NCBI GenBank assembly: GCA_019459485.1 | Contig: JAIBEZ010000022.1 | Location: 1 to 64,000 of the forward strand | Source: Prolixibacteraceae bacterium | Lineage (GTDB): Bacteria > Bacteroidota > Bacteroidia > Bacteroidales > Prolixibacteraceae | Reading direction: 5' to 3' | Length of the DNA stretch: 64,000 bases | In this document: positions 34,448-42,844 of the stretch, in pieces | How the letters are laid out: the number at the start of each line of letters is the position of its first letter | How positions within the stretch are numbered: position 1 is the stretch's first letter | Program-made: the position numbers and the translations under genes | The notes under the pieces: generated by a model | What the model was told of the DNA's origin: nothing | Seen by the model: the letters and a program-made list of their open reading frames with translations, nothing else | Database searches by the model: none

Positions 34448-36775
34448 TTAAATTCCAACGCCTTCCATCGATTTTTCGAGTTCGTCGGCTTGTTGCAGGA
34501 ATTGGTCAACACTCAGTTCCCTGAAATAAACCAGTCCGTGGGTTGCCCTAACCAGCGGTTTTTCGTGCTGATAAAAGAAGTTTTTACCGAGCAACAACTG
34601 AATTTGTTTGAGTTGTTCAACCCAAACCCTTTGGGTAAGCTGGCTGAATTTTCCATCGAGCTGGTAACTTGGAAACGATGCATTTACCTGGCTCAGATAA
34701 CATTGCGTGAACGATGTGTCGAGAATGGCAAGCGCGTTGAGCGAAACCGGAACAATCACTTCAGTATCTGCAGGATGGTACCGGAACCAAACATTTCGGT
34801 AACCAATTACCCGCAGTTTCGATAAATCCTCTTCTTTTCTCCATTCTTTGACAGCTGCTGCGATGGCTTTCAGAACTTTGTAATGCGTATCGGGGCCACT
34901 TCCTTCAGGATCCATTGCCAGACTTATTACAGTCGGTTTGTATTTTCTGAATTCTTCTAGAATAGGCTGCACATCGCGGTTTGCGTCGGGTTGCTCGGTA
35001 AAAGTATCGCCTTTGTAAAAACCAAGTCGCAGGTGGTGCACACTGTCAACCGGAACGCCGAAATGTGCCCAGACCAGTTCTTCTTCCATTTCACGGAGCA
35101 TTCCCTTTAGCTTCTGAATTTCAGGTGGATTTTTACCTCCGTCGTAACTGTTGCGTAAATTATCCAGAATACTGATGATGGTTGTTATCAGTTGTTCTTC
35201 GCTTTTTACCTTCCAAATCTCAACTACCGAACGTACCAGGCGGTGACAAACCCCGCGGCGCTGCTCAGCGGCATCGTTGGCTGCCACACTGTCGAGGTAA
35301 TGGTAAATGTCTTTGTCCCATTTGTATTTAAAACCTTCCTCGAAGAAATCGGGAAATTTTACCATCTGGATTTTACCGTCGCTGATCAGATTTAGCGTAT
35401 CAGTCAGTAAATCGATTACATATTGGTTAATAACCGCAGTAAATCCTGAAGTCAGTACCGAAAAATGGAACTTATTGGTGGCATCGCGCAATTGTCGGTT
35501 GGTATGAGGCATAATGCCAAGCATAATATCGTCGTGGTGCGGACCAGTGTGGTAAAATACCTGGTTCGATTCGCGTTCCATTCCCTTGTTGAATTTCGCA
35601 GTGATGGAATCAATCACCGACTGAACGGTATTTTCGTCCAGATTTGGAATCAGGCGGCAATATCTGTCTGCCTTCAGGTCTTCCACAGTAATCCGGTGAC
35701 CGAACTTATTGATTTTTGGGCAAAGGTCAATGATGGCACGTTCGGTTTTCTGATGGGTCCATTCACCGGTTTGGTAATATTTATCAACGCTGTCAGTCAA
35801 TTTTACGGCTGCACCTGTGGTAAGGTAAAAGCGGCTGTTTGGCAGTTTGTGCAGACAACTTCCGGGATATTGATTGGACGGTTCATTTTCGAGTGCATCC
35901 TTTATCACATCGGCTTTTGCTTCACCGGCAGCAAAAACAATGGCCACTGCTTCAGGATTGTACGTGATCGTTTCGAGACCGATGGTAATAACCAACCGGT
36001 TGCGCGAAACTTCGATGCCGCCCAAATCGCCTGCTGCAACAGCCTGTGTTTCGAAGTTGGTGGCTGTTAAGCGGGTGGTCGAAAAATGATCGGAACCTCT
36101 GGTATTGAAAGCAAGATGCCCATCAGGACCGATGCTGCCGAGCCAAAAACCGATACCGCCCTTTTCTCGTACTTTTTGTTCATACGCCGAACACCAGTCG
36201 TCAATCAGTTGAATTGATTTTTGCTGAAGCTTTTCGACCGGTGATTTGGCATCGCGGTAACGAAGCGACAAATCAATTGTAAGATTCGGAAATACCTCGT
36301 TGTATGTTTTGCCTTCAGCCAAAATAATTTGATCAGAATTGATCAGCAATGCCTTGGCTGGATCGAGTCCGAAACCATTGATGTAATAGTTCTCGACATA
36401 ATTGCAGAAACTGTTGTGCTGTTTCGACGAAATCGGGTAAAATTCATCTGTCTGTACAAACTGAAGTCCGCGCAGGTCAGGTTTTTTTACTCCTGAAAGT
36501 CCATAAGAACTCAGTAAGTCCTGCCCCTTTTTATTGTCCCAGTTTTCCAGAAAAAAATGAGTGTATTTCAGGAAATATTCCGATGTTTTTCCGGTTGGAA
36601 GGCTGATTACCCCATTGGGATTTTCAGTGATCCATTCGAGAAATCGGAGGGAAGCCAACATACCCAACTTTGGAAAGTTTTCAACTGTAATGTAGGGCAT
36701 TTTGGTGGTCATCTGGTCAATTCCTGCCTGTTGCAGAAAGATCTTTTCAACCTGACTAAATTGATTTGTTAACAT
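34448..36775 (-). CDS. NagB-like / PIG-L (LmbE) deacetylase fusion protein
   Basis: A 775-residue two-domain protein. The N-terminal part (about 25-320) is NagB-like (glucosamine-6-phosphate deaminase/isomerase fold: VISLPTGKTSEYF, FVQTDEFYPIS, GSIGPDGHLAFNTRGSD). The C-terminal part (about 400-700) is a PIG-L/LmbE-type zinc deacetylase with PHHDD at 412-416 in place of the common HPDD. Fusions of this form are known in Bacteroidetes and are annotated as glucosamine-6-phosphate deaminase. The NagB active-site FNEP is here FNTRG, so the usual catalytic Glu is missing and the true reaction is open. The gene follows a ROK regulator by 26 bp and should be co-transcribed with it. Confidence 0.85.
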   Translation of the reverse strand: MLTNQFSQVEKIFLQQAGIDQMTTKMPYITVENFPKLGMLASLRFLEWITENPNGVISLPTGKTSEYFLKYTHFFLENWDNKKGQDLLSSYGLSGVKKPDLRGLQFVQTDEFYPISSKQHNSFCNYVENYYINGFGLDPAKALLINSDQIILAEGKTYNEVFPNLTIDLSLRYRDAKSPVEKLQQKSIQLIDDWCSAYEQKVREKGGIGFWLGSIGPDGHLAFNTRGSDHFSTTRLTATNFETQAVAAGDLGGIEVSRNRLVITIGLETITYNPEAVAIVFAAGEAKADVIKDALENEPSNQYPGSCLHKLPNSRFYLTTGAAVKLTDSVDKYYQTGEWTHQKTERAIIDLCPKINKFGHRITVEDLKADRYCRLIPNLDENTVQSVIDSITAKFNKGMERESNQVFYHTGPHHDDIMLGIMPHTNRQLRDATNKFHFSVLTSGFTAVINQYVIDLLTDTLNLISDGKIQMVKFPDFFEEGFKYKWDKDIYHYLDSVAANDAAEQRRGVCHRLVRSVVEIWKVKSEEQLITTIISILDNLRNSYDGGKNPPEIQKLKGMLREMEEELVWAHFGVPVDSVHHLRLGFYKGDTFTEQPDANRDVQPILEEFRKYKPTVISLAMDPEGSGPDTHYKVLKAIAAAVKEWRKEEDLSKLRVIGYRNVWFRYHPADTEVIVPVSLNALAILDTSFTQCYLSQVNASFPSYQLDGKFSQLTQRVWVEQLKQIQLLLGKNFFYQHEKPLVRATHGLVYFRELSVDQFLQQADELEKSMEGVGI

Positions 36776-36801
36776 TGTATGAGTTTTTAGATGTAATTAT
36801 C

Positions 36802-38028
36802 TTATTTTTTATCCAGAACACGTTCGAGCAGTAAAGCTGCAACGCCTTGTATGCCCGATTGACTGCCAAGTTCCGATACTTTTATTTCAATTTCATTCCC
36901 CAATTCAGGATTACAGAAAATATGAATCGCCTGCTGAATGGGTGGAAGAATAAACTGGCTGGCCTCCGAAATCTGGCCTCCCAGAATGATTGATTCAGGA
37001 TTAAAAATCTGGATGAGATAAGCCATTCCTTTCCCGAGCCACTGCCCAACATTTGCCAGCATCGAAATCGAAAACTGATCGCCCATGTTGGCTGCCTGAA
37101 CAACGCTTCTTATTTCGATCTTTTCCGGATCATTGTCAACCAACTGACCAAGCAACGACGACCGTTTTTCTTTCAAACCTTCTTTGGCCATCCGAACAAT
37201 GGCTGTTCCGGAAGCAATTGTTTCCAGGCAACCCGTTTTGCCGCAATTGCACAAAATTCCATTATCGACCATCGGCAAATGACCGAACTCACCGGCAAAT
37301 CCGTCGCGTCCTTTGTAAAGTTTGCCATTTACGATGATGCCCAGCCCAATTCCCCAATCGAGGTGAACCGTAAGCACGTTGCGTTTCGATTGGGCTGCCC
37401 CAAATCGAAGTTCGGCAAAAGCGCGGGTTTTGGCATCATTTTCAATCAGCACTTCCATCCCGAATTTTTTCCTGAAAACTTCGGCAACAGGTCGTTTGGA
37501 TACCATGTAAGTTTTATTGATGCCGGTTTCAGAATCAACCAGACCAGGCATTTCAATACCAATTCCCCATATTTTGTCCCTGGCGATCTGCTTTTCCTGA
37601 ATGATATTTTCTGTAAACTGAACGATCGTATCTATGATGGAAATTCCGTGAGTAATGGTGAGCGGGAGAATGTGGTCGCCGGTAATTTTTTGGTTTTTTG
37701 CATTGAAGATAGCTACCGATGTTTGGTAAATATTGATCGAAATACCCACGATGTAAAAGGCATCTTCTTTATTTCCATACAAATTGGGGCGTCTTCCTCC
37801 GCTTGAACTTCCCTGTCCGAGTTCCTCAATCATTCCTTCATTCTTTAATTCATTCAGCAGACTGATAATTTTAGGCGTACTAAGTTTTACAAACTTGCCC
37901 AAATCGGTGTTGGCCATTGCTCCGTAAAGGAACAGATGCTTGATAATCTTGCGTTTTTGTGAGTTGTTTTTTTGCTCCACGAGATTCATGTCGCTGTCAG
38001 AAGAATATTTTACAGGAGGAAAATTCAT
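36802..38028 (-). CDS. ROK-family transcriptional regulator (NagC/Mlc-like)
   Basis: A ROK regulator of 408 aa from the ATG at 38028 (MNFPPVKYSS); the longer TTG start at 38064 falls within the predicted -7 element and is rejected, while ATG 37989 (MNLVEQKN) is an alternative. The N-terminal winged helix (MANTDLGKFVKLSTPKIISL, NELKNEGMIEELG) is followed by the ROK kinase-like fold with GIGIEMPGLVD, IENDAKTRAFAEL, the glucose-binding EFGHL and zinc ligands CNCGKTGCLE. It likely senses an amino sugar or glucose-type signal and controls the NagB-like gene behind it. Confidence 0.92.
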   Translation of the reverse strand: MNFPPVKYSSDSDMNLVEQKNNSQKRKIIKHLFLYGAMANTDLGKFVKLSTPKIISLLNELKNEGMIEELGQGSSSGGRRPNLYGNKEDAFYIVGISINIYQTSVAIFNAKNQKITGDHILPLTITHGISIIDTIVQFTENIIQEKQIARDKIWGIGIEMPGLVDSETGINKTYMVSKRPVAEVFRKKFGMEVLIENDAKTRAFAELRFGAAQSKRNVLTVHLDWGIGLGIIVNGKLYKGRDGFAGEFGHLPMVDNGILCNCGKTGCLETIASGTAIVRMAKEGLKEKRSSLLGQLVDNDPEKIEIRSVVQAANMGDQFSISMLANVGQWLGKGMAYLIQIFNPESIILGGQISEASQFILPPIQQAIHIFCNPELGNEIEIKVSELGSQSGIQGVAALLLERVLDKK

Positions 38029-38061
38029 CGTTTTATAGATTATCCCGGTTTTAAAACTGAA

Positions 38062-38069
38062 CAAAGATA
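38062..38069 (-). promoter_or_regulatory. candidate -7 element for the ROK-nagB-like operon
   Basis: TATCTTTG on the minus strand fits TAnnTTTG. The -33 match (GCAA at about 23 nt) is poor. Its position makes 38028 the natural start codon, about 27 nt after transcription begins. Confidence 0.45.
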
Positions 38070-38235
38070 TTGCATTTATTTTTTAATTAAGGCAATACTT
38101 TTGTTAAAAAATTAAAAAGATTGCAAATTTGAAAGACCAATAAAAATCAATTGTACTGTTTTAGAAATTGAAATTTGAATTGGTTGTCTCTTTTGAAATG
38201 TTTAATTTGAACTCGTTATTTATTAATCTTTCAAT

Positions 38236-39348
38236 ATGGTACGATATTTCATAACTTTCTTATTATCAGTATTTATATCCCTGAATTTAAATGCGCAGTC
38301 ACGCAGGGAAATTCAGATTCCGGATATCCCGGGGTATCTGACCCTTAAATGTGATTTCCATATGCATACTGTTTTTTCCGACGGTGCCGTTTGGCCAACT
38401 GTTCGTGTCAATGAAGCGTGGGAGCAAGGTCTGGATGCAATTGCCATTACCGACCACATCGAATACCGGCCACATTCTCAGGACATCAAATCAGACCATA
38501 ACCGATCGTACGAAATTGCCAAACCGCTGGCCGATCAAAAGGGGATTATCCTTATTCGCGGAACCGAAATTACCCGGAAAATGCCTCCGGGACATCTGAA
38601 TGCTATTTTTATCACGAATGCCAATCTGCTGGAGCGCGACGACTGGTTTGAAGCGTGTCGGGAAGCCAAAGATCAGGGTGGATTTATTTTTTGGAACCAT
38701 CCTGGCTGGAAACGGCAACAGCCTGAAAAAACACTGTGGTGGAGCCAGCATACCCGATTGCTTGATGCCGGAATATTGGGCGGAATAGAAGCATTCAATC
38801 ACCATGATTATTATCCTGAAGCGTTGAAATGGGCATTTGAGAAAAATCTTACCCTAATCGCCAGCTCAGATATCCATAGTCCGATTGACGATAGCTATGA
38901 TGCGGCGGATTCGCACCGCCCGGTAACGCTGGTTTTTGCTACCGAACGAAAAGCGGAATCGATTAAATATGCCCTTGAAAACCGTCGCACTGCCATTTAT
39001 TTTAAAGACAAGCTGGCTGGCGACCAAAAATTTTTGGCTCCAATATTCAGCGCTTCAGTAAAAATACTGACTGATTATGTCCGGTTAGAAAATAATATGG
39101 TAAAGTTTATACAGGTTCACAATAATTCAGATATAGATTTTATCCTGAAAGGCAAAAATTCTGGCCTTGGTTTTACTTGTGCGAAAGAGGTAGTTTTAAA
39201 AGCTCATCGAACCACAATGATCGAAGTTGAGGGAAATTCAGAAGAAATAAAAAACCAGCCTGTATTGAAGCTGGAATATGAAGTTACTAATCTGATTGTC
39301 GCTCCGGGCGAATCTTTGCAGATAGTATTGGAAGCTTATAATTTTTAA
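38236..39348 (+). CDS. secreted PHP-domain phosphoesterase-like protein
   Basis: A 370-residue protein with a Sec signal (MVRYFITFLLSVFISLNLNAQ). The PHP motifs are clear: DFHMHTVFSDG (about 43-53), AITDHIEY (about 75-82), the EIT at about 112, NHPGW and SDIHSPIDD near 216-224. PHP domains are metal-dependent phosphoesterases; a signal peptide means it acts outside the cytoplasm, unlike histidinol phosphatase. The C-terminal third (about 265-370) is a beta-sandwich of unknown role. Substrate is unknown. The gene stands alone with its own terminator. Confidence 0.85.
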   Translation: MVRYFITFLLSVFISLNLNAQSRREIQIPDIPGYLTLKCDFHMHTVFSDGAVWPTVRVNEAWEQGLDAIAITDHIEYRPHSQDIKSDHNRSYEIAKPLADQKGIILIRGTEITRKMPPGHLNAIFITNANLLERDDWFEACREAKDQGGFIFWNHPGWKRQQPEKTLWWSQHTRLLDAGILGGIEAFNHHDYYPEALKWAFEKNLTLIASSDIHSPIDDSYDAADSHRPVTLVFATERKAESIKYALENRRTAIYFKDKLAGDQKFLAPIFSASVKILTDYVRLENNMVKFIQVHNNSDIDFILKGKNSGLGFTCAKEVVLKAHRTTMIEVEGNSEEIKNQPVLKLEYEVTNLIVAPGESLQIVLEAYNF

Positions 39349-39355
39349 AACATAT

Positions 39356-39385
39356 GAAAAGCGGTGGGGATTCCCACCGCTTTTC
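39356..39385. terminator. intrinsic terminator after the PHP gene
   Basis: GAAAAGCGGTGGG, loop GATT, CCCACCGCTTTTC: a perfect 13-bp stem ending in TTTT, 8 bp past the stop. Confidence 0.75.
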
Positions 39386-39594
39386 ACTAAACAAACAACT
39401 AAAATTACCTTACGAACTTTGCTTTTTGTACCAAAAACCAATCAACCCAAATAAGTCCAAAAAATAAAAATAATCTGCAAAGTCAGTTGTGGTTACGGTA
39501 AGCAAAGTCTCATTGTTTCATTTGCTGGCAGAAATTAACAATTATTAGCAGAAATAAATTTTCAATATTTCGGTTTTGCCTGAAAATGAATGGA
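39386..39594. other. non-coding gap between convergent genes
   Basis: The 209 bp between the terminator and the stop of the DUF5009-like gene are AT-rich; no gene, promoter or clear repeat was seen. Confidence 0.5.
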
Positions 39595-40716
39595 TTAAAT
39601 TTTAAAAAATATTTTCCGTTTGTACAGCCAATAACAGAGGCTCCATTCGGCAGCAAGAATCACCAGACAAGTAAATAAATTCAGCACAAAATCCGATGCT
39701 CCTGTCCACTGAAGTATTCCTTTGGAGAAAATGGCAATGAAACTATTCAACCACTGGCCACCGACAGTTTGAAAAAATACATAAATAAAAATGGAATTGG
39801 TGCCAACAACTGTAAATATGAAAATCCAGTTTTTATATCCTTTTATATCAATCAGCCAGTAGCTAATTGCGAGGCCAATGAGCGCCCAGCCTCCGGAAGC
39901 GAAAACAAATGAGGCAGTGGCAATTCGCTTTATAATCGGTGTTATTCCAGTCCAATCCAGTCCGAATCCAATCACCAGGGCAATGGCACCCGAAATCAAA
40001 AGAGTCTTAAATTTGTAATTTTGGCTAACGTCCTTCATCAAAAGCTGTCCGGCCAACACGCCCCAAATGGTATGTGCTGCAGTCGGTAGGAAGTTAACCG
40101 CGACCCAACCCCCGCCATTGTTGATTTTGCCCATTAAAACCATGTCCATCCAACTACCGAAGTTTTTGTCAATAGCCCAAGGCTGATTGTACCCTTCGAC
40201 CGGGAAATTCCGGTACAATAAATCGATTATAAGCAGCAGGAAAACAGAAATGGCCAATTGTACTTTTGCCGGATATTTCATCAGGAAATAAGCAATCGGA
40301 ATAGTAACAGCGAGTTGCGACAGCACATTCCAAAGTTCCCAAACAAGTTTTTTGTTGTATCCGCAGTGCAGACCTACGCCAAACGCCAATAGTATAAATG
40401 ACCGCTGAATAATGTGCCGGGTAATTTTTTCATGGGATTCACCTTTCATAATCCGGTTCCGGTACGAAAAAGGCATCGCGACCCCAACAATAAACATGAA
40501 GAATGGCTGTATCAAATCCCAGAAACGAAGTCCATGCCAGGGATGGTGCTCAAACTGAATGAAAAAATGTTCAAGAAAAGTACCGTGAATGGGGTCCTGA
40601 ACCAAGGTCCACCAAAGACCTGTTCCTTCTGCAATGAGCAGGAACATGGTTAATCCGCGAAAAAAGTCGAGAGAAAGCAAACGGGCGGAGGCTGGTTCGG
40701 GGGAATTGGCTGGCAT
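39595..40716 (-). CDS. DUF5009/HGSNAT-like membrane protein (YeiB-related acyltransferase)
   Basis: A 373-residue membrane protein with about ten helices. The start LLSLDFFRGLTMFLLIAEG and FWDLIQPFFMFIVGVAMPFSY is typical of the DUF5009 family, which is related to heparan-alpha-glucosaminide N-acetyltransferase (HGSNAT) and to YeiB. These proteins are thought to pass acetyl groups across the membrane to sugars; this is knowledge of the family, not shown here. The gene is last in a minus-strand run with CorA (27 bp upstream) and PPK2. Confidence 0.85.
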   Translation of the reverse strand: MPANSPEPASARLLSLDFFRGLTMFLLIAEGTGLWWTLVQDPIHGTFLEHFFIQFEHHPWHGLRFWDLIQPFFMFIVGVAMPFSYRNRIMKGESHEKITRHIIQRSFILLAFGVGLHCGYNKKLVWELWNVLSQLAVTIPIAYFLMKYPAKVQLAISVFLLLIIDLLYRNFPVEGYNQPWAIDKNFGSWMDMVLMGKINNGGGWVAVNFLPTAAHTIWGVLAGQLLMKDVSQNYKFKTLLISGAIALVIGFGLDWTGITPIIKRIATASFVFASGGWALIGLAISYWLIDIKGYKNWIFIFTVVGTNSIFIYVFFQTVGGQWLNSFIAIFSKGILQWTGASDFVLNLFTCLVILAAEWSLCYWLYKRKIFFKI

Positions 40717-40743
40717 CGGGAAAGTGATTTTTAAGTTAGATCG

Positions 40744-41808
40744 TTAAAACCACTTCCGCTTTCTGAAATAAACAAGCAAGCCAAAGGTAATAAGGATCGA
40801 TAGAATCCAGAAATACAGGTAACCATATTTCAATTTCAGTTCAGGAAAATGCTCGAAATTCATTCCATAAACTCCGGCGAAAAAAGTGAGTGGAATAAAG
40901 AACGCCGAAAATACGGTCAACACTTTCATGATTTCATTGGCCCTGCTATCCAAGGTTGCATGATAAATCATCATTTGGTCGTTCAGCATTAACTGGTAAA
41001 TCTCGATGGTTTCCGAGGCCTGTACAACTAGGTCGTTCAGGTCACGAAAGTATTTCAGGTTATCGTCGGCAATAAAACCCGATTCATTTTCAATCAGGTG
41101 GAGAACAATTTCCTTTACCGGCCGGATATTTTTCCGCAGAAAATTAATTTCGGTTTTGTGCTTGTATATTTCCTGCATAAGTCCTTTTTGCTTGGGCAGA
41201 AAAATCCGGGATTCCAATTTTTCAATAATGTCTCCTAATATTTCAATGGTATCCAGGTAGTTATCAACGATGGTATCAAGCAAAACGTAGGTCAGGTAAT
41301 CAGCGCTCTTTCGTCTGGCCCGGCCATTGCCCTTTCTGATTCGTTCACGGATATGGTCAAACTGGTCGCCCACCCGTTCCTGAAGTGTAATGAGGTAATT
41401 ATCGTCCAGAATCATGGAAATTTGTTCTGAACTGAGATTCTGGCTTTTTTTATCGTAATCAATCATTTTTAAAATGACGACCATCAGTTCATCGGTTTCG
41501 GCTAATTTGGGGCGCTGACCAGTATCGAGCATATCTTCGAGCAAAAGGCCATGAATAGTAAACAATTCGCCCAATTTTTGGATCATTTCGGCATCATGCA
41601 ATCCATCAATGTTAATCCAGGTCACCGAATTTTCAACAATAGCTGCTTTACAGACTTCCAGGTTATCCGGTTCCGTTTCAACGATGATTTCCGGAGTGTA
41701 ATGCATGAGTCGAAGCTTGGGTCGGTCAACCTTTTTGGTTCCCAGATGGATAATTGAACCAGGGATTTTCCCTTTAGCTTGCCTGCGGTCGTTTAGAAAT
41801 CGAGCCAT
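40744..41808 (-). CDS. corA: CorA-family magnesium/cobalt transporter
   Basis: A 354-residue CorA-type metal channel. The cytoplasmic domain (about 1-285) is mostly helical, and two C-terminal helices carry the pore motif Gly315-Met316-Asn317 in YGMNFEHFPELKLKYGYLYFW. The C-terminal end RKRKWF is basic, as usual for the family. It would form pentamers and let Mg2+ or Co2+ in. The start at 41808 gives MARFLNDRRQAKGKIPGS. It lies 64 bp after PPK2. Confidence 0.93.
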   Translation of the reverse strand: MARFLNDRRQAKGKIPGSIIHLGTKKVDRPKLRLMHYTPEIIVETEPDNLEVCKAAIVENSVTWINIDGLHDAEMIQKLGELFTIHGLLLEDMLDTGQRPKLAETDELMVVILKMIDYDKKSQNLSSEQISMILDDNYLITLQERVGDQFDHIRERIRKGNGRARRKSADYLTYVLLDTIVDNYLDTIEILGDIIEKLESRIFLPKQKGLMQEIYKHKTEINFLRKNIRPVKEIVLHLIENESGFIADDNLKYFRDLNDLVVQASETIEIYQLMLNDQMMIYHATLDSRANEIMKVLTVFSAFFIPLTFFAGVYGMNFEHFPELKLKYGYLYFWILSILITFGLLVYFRKRKWF

Positions 41809-41872
41809 TGATGATATTTACTATTTTAAAATTTACTAATGACGATTTACTATTGAATAAACTTACTTCATG

Positions 41873-42760
41873 TTATTCTGAGTCTGACTCCTCATTTTTA
41901 TGGCTGTACTTGTCGGGTATAAAAGTTTGATCAGTAATGGGTGGCCTGACGTATGCCGGATGTTCTTTTCGCGGTGGTAAAACGATCGTGTCATAGGGTA
42001 CTTCTTCGTATGGAATAAGGCTCAACAGGTGACTGATGCAGTTCAGCCGGGCCAGCTTTTGGTTGTCTGACGGAACCACGTACCAGGGCGATTCATCAAG
42101 ATCCGTTTGCTTAAACATTTCGTCCTTCGCCTTGGAGTATTCAACCCACTTTTCACGCGATGAAACATCCATCGGGCTCAGCTTCCATCTTTTCATCGGA
42201 TCATTTAATCTTTCCTGAAAACGGATTTCCTGTTCTTCATCGGATACCGAAAACCAGTATTTGATCAGTATAATTCCCGAACGCATTAACATCTTCTCAA
42301 ATTCGGGGCAGCTTCTGAAAAATTCCTGGTATTCGTCTTCAGTGCAAAATCCCATCACACGCTCAACTCCGGCTCGGTTGTACCAGCTGCGGTCGAACAA
42401 AACAATTTCGCCGGCCGACGGAAGGTGCTTGGAATACCGCTGAAAATACCATTCCGACTTTTCTTTTTCGGTTGGAGTGCCCAAAGCCGCTATCCGGCAA
42501 ATGCGCGGATTGAGCGGTCCTGTGATCCGTTTGATCACTCCACCTTTGCCCGCGGCGTCCCGGCCTTCAAACAAAACAGCCACTTTCAACTTTTTGAGCT
42601 TCACCCACTCCTGAAGTTTGACCAACTCATATTCAAGTTTTTGAAGCTCTTTTTCGTACCTTTTGTCACTGATCAATTTATGATCTTTCTTTTCAGGTTC
42701 AACATGTTTATGATCTTTCCCTTCATGTTTTGAGTGGTGTTTTTCTGAATCTTTACTCAT
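41873..42760 (-). CDS. ppk2: polyphosphate kinase 2 (PPK2)
   Basis: A 295-residue PPK2 enzyme that moves phosphate between polyphosphate and nucleotides. The Walker A is GRDAAGKGG at 66-74, the lid area is ERVMGFCTEDEYQEFFRSCP, and Walker B is EIVLFDRSWYNRAGVERV. The first 35 residues are rich in Lys, His and Glu, the last in Asp and Ser. Single-domain form, usual length; class (GDP or ADP preference) cannot be read here. It heads a minus-strand run with CorA and the DUF5009-like protein, divergent from mfd. Confidence 0.94.
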   Translation of the reverse strand: MSKDSEKHHSKHEGKDHKHVEPEKKDHKLISDKRYEKELQKLEYELVKLQEWVKLKKLKVAVLFEGRDAAGKGGVIKRITGPLNPRICRIAALGTPTEKEKSEWYFQRYSKHLPSAGEIVLFDRSWYNRAGVERVMGFCTEDEYQEFFRSCPEFEKMLMRSGIILIKYWFSVSDEEQEIRFQERLNDPMKRWKLSPMDVSSREKWVEYSKAKDEMFKQTDLDESPWYVVPSDNQKLARLNCISHLLSLIPYEEVPYDTIVLPPRKEHPAYVRPPITDQTFIPDKYSHKNEESDSE

Positions 42761-42844
42761 AATAATGATGATTAAAAGTGGCAGTTAAAGAATTTGAAAA
42801 TTACGAAACATTGTGCAGTATATCAACAACCTTAATTTTTACCT

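Noticed and set aside
35465-36070. 201-codon plus-strand frame inside the NagB-like/PIG-L gene
   Set aside because: Antisense shadow with no promoter, and no similarity that I can see.
37279-37806. 175-codon plus-strand frame inside the ROK gene
   Set aside because: Antisense to the zinc and sugar motifs of the ROK protein; shadow frame.
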